The notes below the pieces were generated by a model. It did not search any database. It was not told where the DNA came from and saw only the letters and a list, made by a program, of their open reading frames with translations. DNA of 64,000 bases from Anseranas semipalmata (Eukaryota; Chordata; Aves; Anseriformes; Anseranatidae). Positions 1-12,790 of the stretch are shown piece after piece. The stretch is taken from assembly GCA_013399115.1 (NCBI GenBank), contig VXAA01007254.1, forward strand, positions 146,936-210,935, in the 5' to 3' direction. A program made the translations under genes and the position numbers. The first letter of the stretch is position 1; every line of letters starts with the position of its first letter.

Positions 1-1971
1 TGAGACAGATATTCAACATAAATTCAGAAGCTAAATATTAAAAAAGTGCTTGGTGCAGTAAAGGCTACAAATCTCAAAGCAATCCAAGCAGAGAATGAAA
101 AATGACAGGTCTGGTGGTTACATTAGCTGCTCACACAGTATATAAGTAACATTAATACTGGTGTGGGCTTTTAAATATATTCATAGAATAAAAAGCCCCC
201 TCAACAAACTGATCAGATAAAAATCCTAATTCTAAGTCTGAAAGCCATTCCTGGAACAACATGAAAAAGGTAACTTGAGAACGCGATGACATTTTTTTTG
301 ACCTTTAGTAGCAGATGGCCCCAGAAGGACATTTAGGTATTAGGAAGAGGACCCCATAACTACAGATGTCCTTTCCAGCTTTTGTGTTTGGTTGGTTGGT
401 TGGTTTTTGCTCAACACTCTACCTGTAAAAACTAGAGATGTCCTTCTTCTGTTATATAAGTTCAAGTGGTCTCTTGTTGGGAAGGATACCTGGCAGTGAT
501 CAGGAGACAAGAAACCATATTACTGAAACGTTACACTGCAAAGGAGTAAGCAAAGAGTTATTCCCACATATTTTCTTAAGTTACTGGCTGGAAGCCCACT
601 CACTTCCCCTATTCTGTGCTACACCTAAGGTTTGTTGTATTTGCATACCAAAGCTGTGTTAATTCCACTGAAAATATCCAAGAAAAATCACCTCTAGGGT
701 GAAATGAAGGGGAACATGCCCTGGATGAGATACATTTCCACAAATTAATAATGCATTCTCCTAGTCCCTCAGAAACATGGGAAGGGGGAGATTAAATCAG
801 GGGAAATTGGAGGTTTCCTAGCATAAGATTGTGGATGAAATCTTGGTGAGGAATGTAGAATGGAAACAGAATCAAGACAAAAATTCCTGCTGTATTTTTG
901 TAAGGGGAGTCTTTATTGTTAATGGTGATGATCTTGTATTGCAGAGATGTATATTTTCAGAAAGAAAAAAAAAAAAGACCTGAATATAAAACAAAACAAT
1001 CACACTTCAGACGTTCCTTAAGGCACTGAATTAAAATTATCATTTTCTAATGTAGAATCTTTTTAGAATTTCAAAATTTTTCACATTACTGATACTGTAT
1101 TTATTTTAAACAGTTAAATGAGGAACTCATTAATTATTCAAGTTCTGTTCAGCTTGCTCAGGCTGATAAAAATCAAAATGTTCCTTCCAGGGTGGTAACC
1201 ATACCTTGATACACTTACTAATGGACAATACAAGAAAGAAACTTTGTCCCATGATGATCATAGTTACAGTTTCTTTCCTCTGAAAAAAAAAAGGATTTTT
1301 TTTTTCCCCTAGGGTATCAGTGTTACCTAGTAAATGCCTCTTCCAGAGATTTTGACACAGAAGAAAACTGACTGACTGGTGAAGAAGAGTACTGAGTAAC
1401 TGGCAAAAAAAAAAAAGTTTAAGTTATAGAGGTCATACGATACTAAATGATACTAATGAGCTTGGCAAATCCAGGGTCAAGCTGAATGCAGGGCAAAAAG
1501 GAGCAAAATTCCTTGCAATATAAAAGGTGCGTGATTCAGCTGACATGTGTCCAAAGCCAACTACCCAAAACTACAGATTTACTACAAAATTACACATTTT
1601 CTATTACAAATACTCTAATAAGATTCTTGCAGTAATATTCAGTTCCAGCTTCAGACATCTAACTTTAGGTGTCTCAAATGTAGGTGTTGATATGTGAGAT
1701 AAGTGTCTAAGCCATCATCATAGCAAATGTGGATCTAGTCTGTGTATTCACTGGAGTCGCAGGAGGACTCAAGGGCAGCAGAATTCAGTTTACTAAAAGT
1801 GTGACTACAGTCATCTGAAATGTTCTAGCAGATCCAAAATACATCATTGGAGGATTCTCATGGGACTTAGAGAAGATTGTATCCTTTGGATCATCAGCTG
1901 GATGACTAACAGAATATTTGAAGGCATGCTGAATGATTCTAGAAGCCTGGGTTTAGGGGAGTGTTTCCTGA
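1..1971. other. Intergenic AT-rich DNA, no gene seen
   Basis: I see no gene here. The open frames are short, without splice context or recognisable protein. There is a short TTGG-type run near 387-405 and several poly-A runs. It belongs to the gene-poor stretch upstream of ASCC3. Confidence 0.6.
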
Positions 1972-2475
1972 GTCACAGAATCATAGAGCATCCTGAGTTT
2001 GAAGGGACCCATGAGGATCACCAAGTCCAACTGCTGACTCCAGACAGGACAACCTAAGTTTTAAACCATATATTTAAGAATGTTGTCCAAACCCCACTTG
2101 AACACTGGTAGGCTTGGAGCCATGACCGCTTCCCTGGGAAGCCTGTTCCAGTGCTTGACCACCCTATCTGTGAAGAATTTTTTTGTAATGTGCAGTCTGA
2201 ACTTCCCCAGGTGCACCTTTAAGCCATTCCCTTGCATCCTATCACTGATTACCAGAGAGGAAAGATCAGCACCTCTGTCTCCACTTCCCCTCATGAGGAA
2301 GTTGTAGACAGCAACGAGGCCACCCCTCAGTATTCTCTTCTCTAAGCTGAACAAACCAAGTGACCTCAGCCACTCCTCTTAAGTCATGCCCTCCAGTCCT
2401 TTCAACATCTGTGTTGCCCTCCTTTGGACACATTCTAATATTTTTATATCCTTCTTATATTGTGGAGCCCAAGTA
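1972..2475 (-). mobile_element. CR1 LINE 3' fragment, minus strand
   Basis: Read on the minus strand, this ends in the CR1-type tail (complement of cacagaatcatagag near 1975-1990), preceded by the usual 'ttc/gaagggacc' block and the stretch about brittle, short frames that CR1 3' regions give. The minus-strand frame at 2061-2354 reads CR1-like peptide (RILRGGLVAVYNFL, TDRVVKHWNRLP), matching the degenerate C-terminal end of CR1 reverse transcriptase ORF2. It is 5'-truncated and mutated. Similarity fades somewhere between 2475 and 2590, so the 5' boundary is approximate. Confidence 0.85.
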
Positions 2476-3992
2476 AATCCTCACCAGATTGTCAGCTGTG
2501 AGGCATGCCTCCAATACTGTGTGCCTGGATCTGCATGTGGTAGATACACAAGGCATTGCTCAGTCCAAAGTCCTAGGAAACTTATATAAAAGGTTCTTCA
2601 CTTGACCAAGCAAGCTGTCTTGCTCCTTCCTGACCCAGAGCCTGCCACACCTAAATAATGTGATGTCCTGTTTTTTCTGTAGGTACACCAGCTACATCCT
2701 AGCGTACTGCCAGTTCTTCTCCCTGCAGAACCCATGCGGACCTTGATGGCTCTGGATTGGAGAAGTCCAGAACCATGGTCAGAAATGTGAAGTATTCCAG
2801 AGTGGGTTGGCCTGGGATGTGTCCTGCACCTTAAGCATTGTGCAAGGTCAAAGGAAAGCCACAAAGAAGATGTGCTGTTAGGGCAGAGGGGAAAGAAAAA
2901 AGGAGACTCTGCAGCTGGTATTTTACCAGCTTCATGCCATGCAAGCATGACAAATGGCAGTCCTGCCAGAGCTATTTCAGATAATACCCAGGGAGTGGAT
3001 TGCATTCATTGTATGCAGTGTAACATTTGCTTGTCAAAACTGTAGTTGGTTTCAACAGGAGGAAGGGGAGGGAGCCATGTGCATGCTCTGATAAAGATAT
3101 CTAGGAAGCACAAGCTTCTTCATGTGGCTCATGTTCATTTCTTGCACAAAATTATGATCATTTATGTATAGAATGCACTGCAGTCTCATAATTTTTTGCT
3201 AGCAGCAAAAACTTTTGGAAATGATAGCAGCAACAGAAAACAGTCTGCTAACCAAAACCATAGGCATATTTGCCTTTCAGATCTTACAAAAATCTCAACT
3301 TTTACATATTTTAATTCAGAAAAATATTTACTGATGTTGCCTTGAACCCTTAAAAACAACTTACCTTCCTGTAGGATTCTCCTTAGCCTTTCATTCCCAG
3401 AAATATTTGTGAAATAAAGGTATTTATTAACATTTTTAGGACTAATAAGTGAAATAGGCTAGAATATCTATTTTGATTTGTCAAAATCACTTTTAAAAAT
3501 ATCCCAATATATAAATATTATCTATTTTGAAACATTATGTGTGCTTTTTAACATGGGCAACTACAGTTAAAATATTATGGAGTCCTGTACAAGATAAATA
3601 TGCAGCCAATGAGAATTTATACTAATTGATATGAAAAGTACAGACAGTAGGGGAAAGATGTAGTCCCACAGAGACCGTATTAGTCTAGGATTCAGGACTG
3701 TTATATCTGATAGAAGAGTGCAAGGATGGTTTCAGCTTCCCATCTGCTGGCAAACAAGCATATCAGTACAAAGACCTATGTGGTATGTAAGGTGACTAAG
3801 AGGCAGAAAAACACACGGCAGAACTATCAAGATAGGAGTACCAGAAGAATATTTTCTTGCCTCTACTTTTATGTAAATTTATAAAAAAAAATACAAGAGT
3901 TCATTGCAACCTTTTGCAACATGAAAGCGACATACCATTAATAAAATGACAAAATTTGGTAGATATGGAGCTAAATAGATTTGTATATGTAT
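2476..3992. other. Intergenic DNA with one unexplained minus-strand open frame
   Basis: No gene recognised. A minus-strand frame of 135 codons (2598-3005) lies just beside the CR1 fragment in a slightly GC-richer patch. It matches no protein I know, has no obvious splice sites and is probably chance or an old repeat. The remainder (3006-3992) is AT-rich and featureless. Confidence 0.5.
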
Positions 3993-4445
3993 TTGAGAGA
4001 GATGGAGCTACTGTAGAGACTTCAGCAAAGGACCATGAAGATGATTAAGGGACTAAAGCATCTCCCAAATGAAGAAAGACTGAGGGAGCTGGGACTTTTC
4101 AGACTAGAGAGAAGGCAGCTCAGGGAGAATCTTATCAATGTGGATAATTACCTGAAAGGAGGGTGCAAAGAAGATGGAACCAGGCTCTCTTCAGTGCCCC
4201 GTGCCAGGACAAGAGACAATGAGCACAAATGGAAACACCGGAGGCTCTACCTGAACATCAGGAAGCATTTCTTCACTGTGAGGGTGAGGAAGCACTGGAA
4301 CAGGTCGCCCAGCAGAGGTTGTGCAGCCTCCTTCCTTGGAGCTGTTTGAAAGCTGTCCTGGGCAACCAGCTGTAGATGGCCCTACTTGAGCAGGGGGATT
4401 GGACCAGATAACCTTCAGAGGTCTCTTTCAACTTCAACCATTGAC
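3993..4445 (+). mobile_element. CR1 LINE 3' fragment, plus strand
   Basis: The frame at 4035-4349 reads [20 protein letters not shown] and RVRKHWNRSP. These are hallmark peptides of the C-terminal end of CR1 ORF2 (consensus-like 'gatgattaagggactggagc'). The 3' part shows the usual 'gggggattggaccagat ... caacttcaacca' block before the tail at about 4440. The copy is 5'-truncated, and a frame break near 4349 shows it is dead. No target-site duplication is expected for CR1. Confidence 0.9.
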
Positions 4446-4660
4446 ATTTTGCAAAAATTTCTTGCAAGAGTATTTTTTCATCCTACCCCATCTAGATTTT
4501 AGAATAATTATACAGAAACAGCCTAAATTAAAAATAAGCTACATTACAAACACCTTCAAGTTACAAAACAAATAGCTTGAGCTGGAAAGGCTAAAGTTAA
4601 TTCATATTTATTTCTTATGTTACATTTGCATTCTGATGTAACCTTTTTGGTGTAAAAACA

Positions 4661-4700
4661 TGTTTTGTTTTGTTTTGTTTTGTTTTGTTTTGTTTTGTTT
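4661..4700. repeat. (TTTTG)n microsatellite
   Basis: Eight perfect tandem TGTTT/TTTTG units in a row. Confidence 0.97.
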
Positions 4701-7700
4701 TCCCTACAGGTTTAATATCTCAATTATACATTGCTTGGATAGTATGCAGTGAATGGAGCAGTGTTAAAGCCAGTAAAGATGCATTTCATGCAGAACAAAT
4801 CATCTGTCTTGGCTAGCTATGCAATGCATTGTCCTATAGAATTTCTTCTAAATAGACAATGAGTTCCTAAAGAAAACATAAGTTTTTCTCCTCTATTTTG
4901 TTCACCCCTATTTCCTGAAAAGTTAATTAAGTAGACCAGGGCAACAAAATTTCTTTCCAGGACATAAAACTCTAGAAAATCAGCAAAGGGCAAAGTCCTT
5001 CAACATGTATACATCTAAATTTACTAGAAAATTGTATATCTAAACGTACATTTCTTCCTCTCCTAGTGCTTTACAGGTCTGAAATGTGGGGATACATTCA
5101 TATGCAAGTACAAAATATGTAGTACAAAATCTTTTTTAACTGTAACAGGAGTTTCTTGTAATCTTGCACTTTATTTCAAATACACAAATTCCATTCAATG
5201 CAAAAAAAAAAAAAAAACAGAAATCCTCTTTATTGAAACAGTTCTAATCTAAAGCATAAATATGAAATACTTGTTATTAAACTGCTGAAATGTAGCTGTT
5301 TTGTGTACAGCATACACAGAAACAGAATTGGTTGTAGCAAAACTAAAGGGCATTTTTATTTTAGCTGAACTCCATCTGAACAGATCTATCTCCATGTGAC
5401 ATATAGACAAAAGTAAATTAAAATTACCAATATCTGAGAAGAAATGGATAAACTTCAAACCTACTTCTGCAAATCCTCAACATGCAGACCAGCTGAGCCA
5501 AAAGAATATTCTGTACAGAGCAGATTTACAGGGGTTGGTACTTTCAGTTTTATAAGTTGAGAAATAAATTCTGAAAGTGGCAATCTTAATCAATTCTCTG
5601 ATAAAATCTGTTAGCCTATTGTGAGAACATGTCATGGTCATGATAATTGCAATGACTTAGCCTCAGTTTTTAGTAAACACTGGGAAATATGTAATTAAGA
5701 AGGAAGATCTAAAAATATTTTAGAACTAGGAACAGGGAAATGAAAGAAAGTGTTTGTATGTCATTGAACTCTAATGGCATGGGAAATGAGGCCCAAGCTA
5801 CTAAGAGCTCACAGAAAGGTAAGATCACCTCTTTCCAATAATTTCTGTACCAAATATGATTCTGTTTATATTTCATATTATTTTCTTCTGTTCCAAGCAA
5901 TGAGATTTATCTCATGTTCCTCGATAGAGAAGGGTGCATTCAGAATGTACCTTGTTTTATTCAAACAGAATTTTCCTTTTCTGCATTGTACTGCTGTCAC
6001 TTCTAATCAGTTGCATGAGCCACACCTAAGAAAAGAAAGAAAGGTCCTGTAAAATTCAACAAGTGCTTGCAAGGTGTTGAGCTATTACAGCTAATAATAC
6101 TCAGCATTTGTTTGCAGCATCATCTAGAAACCAACAAGTCAGATGCCCCTGCTGAGAATATCTCAGATATCTTGCAATCTATATGCAGTGCCCAAATACA
6201 TTATAAATATGCAACTTCTTAGTCATGACTCATGTCACTTGCTGTTGTCTTCTCTGTTTTATTGCTCTTTAACATCCTCACTCTGTTAGCAAGTAGCTTT
6301 CCAGAACCACAGTGCCCAGAAAACTGACTGTAATGTTCCAGGGTCTCATGTAAGCCCCACTTTATTTAACTGAGTAATGTGAGGATTTAAATTTGACAGA
6401 TTTCCACTCTAGTCTGTGTTAAAAAAAAAAAAAATAATGTGGGTTTTGGAGGCAGGGATCTGCTACAGAACAAAGAACATCAGGCATTTACATGACTGTC
6501 CAATTAATCAGTGAATCTCTAATCCAGTATCTTGGCAGTGCAGGGGCACTGATTGTCAGGAATAGCAAGCATACCATTCCACCTGCAAGAAGGAAATATT
6601 GACAGAATTAGCTGTGACATCTACTCCCTGCATAGACAGATATACTGAAGTCAAGATCAGACAAAGTGAATTAGAATTATATATCACCTGGAAGAAGGAA
6701 GAGGGAGAAAAACACAGTTTCTACTTTAGAGTCAAAACTAAATGGGAATAGAAGTCCACAGAGAGAAGAATTAAAGAGGTTCCATTGAGAGGCTTGATGG
6801 AGAACATCTTTATAGGGAAATACTGCTAAGATTTTATTATAGATAGATGATTGCCACCACAAGATTGAAATGAGGAAGATTTAAATAGCATATAAATAAA
6901 TAGAAAAGGTGGACAGAGCATTTATCTCACATGCTGAACAGATAATTTTATTGTTTTGAGAGGAACAATGTCAGTTTCTCTACATTCGTAATTTTTGTTA
7001 ACGTATGTCCTTAGGAAAAATTAAAACAGTCACAAATCATGTGGACATAAGACCCTCTGATCTAAAATAAAACTCTTGATAAAAATGATAAGTGCAATAT
7101 AATTTTTGAATGACTAAATGTTATCTGATTGATTCGAAAAGCAAGTTGGGGAATGGCTTTTAGTCTTTTTATACCAACTACTTGCTCTTGAACATTAGAA
7201 GAAGAAACTTGGAGAAATCTCTAGTGGTCATCTGTTCAGAGACTTAATTTTGCATTTGCAATGTTTCTGTGGATTGAAATATAATGTTATTAGCATCTCT
7301 GGCCTCCACATTTAGCTTGCATTTGAATTGCCTCTGGGCTGTATAGCAGCTGCAGGCATGTGGCACACAGTTAGTGGAGCACAAGTCTACAGTTAAATTA
7401 GATCTTGCAGTTAAGTCAGCCCCACAAATCTTAACACTTTACTTTGTGTCAGCTCACTGCAGAACTGCAGCACAGAGAGAGAAGGAGGACAAAGTGACAT
7501 AGCTGTTTCCATCACTGAACAAAATGAATAGAGATACCTGTAGGTATTAGAGATTCAGCTGAGCAAAAGTGGCTCAAGCACCTGGAAAAACAGAAAGCAT
7601 TTCCAAATGTCACCAAAGCGATCCTGTAACAATTCCCATTTATTCCAGAAAAACTGTAAATGAAAAGTAGGTAGAGGTAGTTGGTGTTGGTCAAGGTGGA

Positions 7701-9756
7701 AAGGGGAAAAATAACATTTGTCAGCCATAGCTGATGACCCACATACTAAGAGAATGTTGTCGAGTAACGTGGAAGGAAATAACATTTTCTTAAATCATAT
7801 ATGAGGAAGTTGTGCACTGTATGTTGACCCCAGCATACGATCACCCAGTCCTGCTCTAAGTGATCAATATGAAACAGTCTATGTATGAATGCTCAGAGTT
7901 TCCACAGAGGCTGGAAAGTGGAAATAGAGGCTCTGATATTCCATATATGAGGATGTGCTGTAATGCAATAAGTCAGCATCACATCTAACATCTGAAAACA
8001 GGGGCTAAGTTAATCTGGGATGCCCTTCCAGGAAGTTAAATATATTTAGAAGGGCATGTAAATTGGGACTACCTCCTAAGAAATGCTGACCACAGCATCT
8101 ATATAAGAACAATTGTATGAGTTAAGTATGTTTTTCTGTTCGGATGATTTAAATAACTCCATTGAATTTTCTGAAGGCATGTGAGCTGTCTAGGCCCCCA
8201 TTACAATTAAGAGATATTGAGAAAATATAGGAGTGTGATTCAGCTGATGAGATGCTAGGCAACTGCCCTGTGCCGGGCCAAATTACTCTCTGGGTTTCAT
8301 TAATGACATCTTCATTAATTCACTGGTATCTGGGCAGCAGTAGACACCTATGTTTTAAAAACAAACTGAATCTCACACCAACTATAGCCTTTTTGCCAGA
8401 TGTTTATGCCATGTAGCATAGGTTCAATTTCCCTACACAACTATAGATAGCTCTTTTTATGAGGGAAAAAAGGGAAAACAGGAATGGCTTACTTAATAAA
8501 TTTATACAAAAGAACAAAGACAATGAAAATCTGGGCACTTAGGAATGTGGGCAGTTCTACAATTTTAGATAATAATTCTTTAGGTCTCTGTGAGCCCACT
8601 ACACATCCTCCATGGCCTCAATGACAGACAGAAAATATCCAGAAGAGGTTCCCCTCTGTTCAGACAGAAAAGCTCTCCCAGACCTTAATCCAATGTGATC
8701 CAACCTAATGCATCAATGTGTTGTCAGATCTGCAGCTGTCATCACCCACTAGATCTAAAACAGCAGTTGGAAAGTTCTGTAATTATGGTGACACATAGGG
8801 TCCCTGAAAGTTATATGCTGAGAAAAAGAGAGGCGTTCCTTTCCATTATCATGATGATAACAGAGTACAAAAATTGTGGGGAATTCATCAGCAATGAAAG
8901 AAAAATTCAGTGAGTTCCAGCTAAATCACGGAGCTAGTGCTCTGACTGTTCTTTTCTAATAAAGAAAACATGAAAATCCTTATGATGAGAGGATAAAATG
9001 ATGAAATGAGTCATTACTACTGATTTGGCTAGCTCTCTAGTCAAGAACATACCTACACCATTTCTTAACTCTGAACTGACTGCTTGTAATGGCAAATGCA
9101 TTACGTTGACTCTTTGTCCATCCTCAGCTGCTCAAAAAAAAAGCTCAAAAGCTGTCAAAACTTGTAATCATATTTAGGACACACGGCAACGCAGGAAGCA
9201 TCAGTACCCTAGCTAACATCTGAAAACAGAGACTGAGAGCTGGTACAGTGCCATGAACACACATATATCCTACCTTGGACCTGATCAGTATCATGCTGAG
9301 CCAACATGGGTTTTTCTGTGTGCTTGTCATGTAGAGTCAAGTTGGTGTAGAGAGGTATAGAGAAACCCTCTTTGCACACAAAATACTGGATATGTTACCA
9401 GCAGTATGGAGAATTTCAAGTTAATACTAAATCACTTTTCAAGCAATGTCTTTCCACATAGCACTGATCAAGAGGGAGATAACGATTAATGGATAAGGAG
9501 TTTATATTGCTGGAAAATACTCTCTACCTTCAGAATGTACGGTCACATTAAGCTATTATTCCTATTACTGATATACTCAGAATACGTTATTATCTGGCAA
9601 TAATGATCAATTCTGCATCAAAAGGAGGAAGGAAGACTGAAAAGATGAACATTTCAGTGAAATACTATCACTGTTCTTTAATTATATTCATATCAGTTAA
9701 ATCTTATCCAGAGATTAACAGGTTGAAATTAATAGTACAGCTTTATGAGTGTCCAG

Positions 9757-9787
9757 TAAAACAAACAAACAAACAAACAAACAAAAA
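9757..9787. repeat. (CAAA)n microsatellite
   Basis: About seven tandem ACAA units. They create the KQTNKQTNK-type runs seen in the overlapping chance reading frame. Confidence 0.95.
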
Positions 9788-12734
9788 CACTGAGTGTGGG
9801 ATGAGAAACTGTACCATTTTTTCCAAAAATTCAGCTCATTCAGACTGAGAATCACAGGAATTGCCACCAGTGCCCCTTCGGACCCCAGTGGTCTTCCTGG
9901 GCAGTAAGAGAATAAAGAGCAGAGACTCCCACTAGGCAGATGATCAACATCTCCTTTGACAGAAAACTGATCACTCATCCTAAAACATGCTAGAGTCTGT
10001 CTAGGCCTGAATAAATCTTTATCAGACACTAGCAACTTCATCAACTACTGCCAGCATCTAATCTTCTGTAAGCAAGCTAATCAAGAAACAAGCAATCAGC
10101 ATTGCCTGTCACCTGTCAGTATTGTGGATAGACATCAGGAATGCTGCAGGCCAGAGGAGCAGCACTCTCTGCTTTGATAGCTCATCTCCTCCAAGTCAGA
10201 AACAGAGATAATCATTCATAGCTATTCTGCACTGTTCAATATCACTGATTTTGGGAGAAGTTCACTGCTACTCCGAGAAGATGCAGGAATACATAGATAT
10301 TCCTCAAAATGACTGGATGAATCCTTCATTTCATACTCGATTTTATTGTTTGCTCTTCACCAAAAATGTTAAATATGGAAAATATTTCCAGAAACTCTTA
10401 TCTTTTTTTTTTTTTTTTTTGAGTTGATGTCAACTAAAAAGGTGTGGATAAGACTGCATCAATTTTTCCATTTGCACTCACTCAATTCATCTATGACCAA
10501 GCTACTTCTAATACTACAAGTCTGCATCCACCTTCATTTTTTTCCCAAGTATAAAAATTCTGCTTCGTTAAGTAGTTCCATAGCCCAGTTTAGTTTTACA
10601 TGTGCATGAATCTTGATATACTTTCTTTTTAAAGTCTTGTATCATCCTTTTCTTTCAATTGGAAAAGTAGAATCTATTCCAGTGACATACAGAGACACTT
10701 GCCTCCAGCCTTGAAAGATTCCAGGGTATTGAGCTTGCAATTGTGATATTGCTAGTGAGACAAAATTAGTTCAAACCATTTTTAGCAGTAATTTTCAGTT
10801 GTTTAAATCGTATTGACTATAACTCTTCAATCCCATGAGACCTGGGAGAGCTGGGGTCATGAGAACAAAAACAGAACGATAGGAAGATAATAAAAGTGGT
10901 CTGAGGAAAAGAATCAGAGTTTAAACTGAGATTGTTATGTTTTGTAAGTGAAAATAGCAATCAATCTAGAAAATAAAGGGTAAAAATGGTTGTTTTTATC
11001 TGGTCTTTTCCCCTTTCTCCAAGACAGGCTTCTGCTCTCTCAGTGGGAATTGGGGTGCTCAGATACCTGATTTTGCTTTCCATGCATTTGATGAAAAGAT
11101 TTCTAATGGGAGATGACAGGTGTGTAGGGGGAGGCAAAAAACAATGGACAGTAAAGGAGGAATGGGAACCACCGTATGCAGTAGTACATAATAATAACAA
11201 GTTATTAAAAGGTAAACAAGTTCTTGGTTTTACCTTTCAGTAAGCCTAATTTAAATCTACATGGCAGTGATCACATTGCCCCAGACTTCTTCTAGAGAAA
11301 CTAGAAATGAATTTTAACATTTCCCTTTAAAAAAAAAAAAAAACACTCTAAAATTAAAATAAAGGAACAGGTATAGAAATTTTGTAATATATATAAAAAA
11401 TTGTTGAATACTATATTCAACAGAGACTGAAAAATATTTAAAGTAAATTTATTAGCAAGCTGCATAGCAGTCAACCAAAGCTATTAATTACATATTACCT
11501 ACATATTAGCTAAATTAATGTGTAAATTTATATTTATTATCTTGAAATTGTCAGTCTAAAGAGCCAAAGAATGCCAGATTTTTGCTGCAGAATGTCTGCT
11601 TAACTTGCTGTCATTTCTAGGGATTTTGTCTACATCCATATCTACAATGATTTTTTTATATCGAAGATACATAAGACATTTGTATTTGTAGTTTAGAAAA
11701 GGATAGGACAATGATAATTGTCACCTTTATGAAGATTGAAAGAGTTGTAGTTCCCGCTGGTTTCCACTTGGAAATTTAAATTACTAGTGAATTAAAAAAA
11801 ATCCCTATTTGCATGCAACTAAACAGAGTTTGATTTACTAATGTAAGTGCACTTAATTCAGTAGAACATATCACTTAATTGAAAGGTGTTCATCCCTTTA
11901 TATTGTCCTATGAAAGTAGATATATTCTTCTTCTATTTATTCCAGTGAAATTTGCATGAATTATTACAGTAAAAAAATGTGTTTGTAAGAAAATGTACCT
12001 GTATATATATGTGCATAATAATATTTTATATTATATATAGCAGGAAAAATATATTGATGAGATAGTTCGGCATCTATGGGTACCATTAATTGTTTAAAAT
12101 TTGTATTACAGAATATTGAGAATCTCTCTAAATGAGGTAAGCATCGAAATTCCTACTGATTTCTGCAGGCATGATCTTTAGGAAGCAAAACTTCCTAAAT
12201 ACTAAAAATGAGGTGCTATTTTCAGAAGGATTGCAGAAATAAACTCTTTGCACCTCATATAATTCTCAGAATTCTCAAAATATCCAGTTTGGAATAAAAT
12301 TACATTTATTATATTGAGAGAATAAAGTAAACTCCTTGTACAGGAACTATTACACAAAATTTTACATACTAATATTAAAAAAATAGCAATAACGCAGAAA
12401 GAAGGTATTAGATTACTCAAAATGAATTTACTTCTAAATTGCAGATCTGAGATAGCATGATATATTAATATGAACCACTTCTATCACCTCAGAAGATAAA
12501 GATACCTGATTTCCAAATAACAAATACCTAAATGGCTGAAAAAAAACTGACTATTTACTGACTATTTGTGATATTACAGAAGTTGTTGTCAACAGTTATG
12601 TAATGGTTAATACAGCTATCTCCTAGAAGGAATAATTTGGGATATCATTTTGTGTAGTGACTGCTGAGAGAGCTGATCTTTCTCATGTTGTGCTCCTTTT
12701 AGTTGCTGTTTTCTAACTTGCATTGGGCTTAAAG

Positions 12735-12790
12735 ATTGGAACAAGATGATCTTTAAGGTCCTTTGCAACCTAAACCATTCTATGATTAAA
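12735..12790 (+). mobile_element. CR1 LINE extreme 3' tail
   Basis: Only the last roughly 55 bases of a CR1 copy remain: 'gattggaacaagatgatc', then 'aaggtcctttgcaacc', then 'accattctatgatt'. This is the diagnostic CR1 3' end. It is a severely 5'-truncated insertion. Confidence 0.85.

Larger units (their letters stand above)
4446..12734. other. Intergenic AT-rich DNA, no gene seen
   Basis: About 8.3 kb with no gene I can support. Open frames are all under about 110 codons, lack recognisable domains and occur at random in both strands. It contains two microsatellites (listed separately) and many poly-A or poly-T runs. It is consistent with the gene-poor interval upstream of ASCC3. Confidence 0.6.

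Noticed and set aside
2598..3005. 135-codon minus-strand frame
   Set aside because: No domain, splice context or homology recognised; next to a CR1 fragment. Kept only as a note in the intergenic description.
9715..10044. 109-codon minus-strand frame
   Set aside because: Part translates the (CAAA)n repeat. The rest matches no known protein and may be old repeat.
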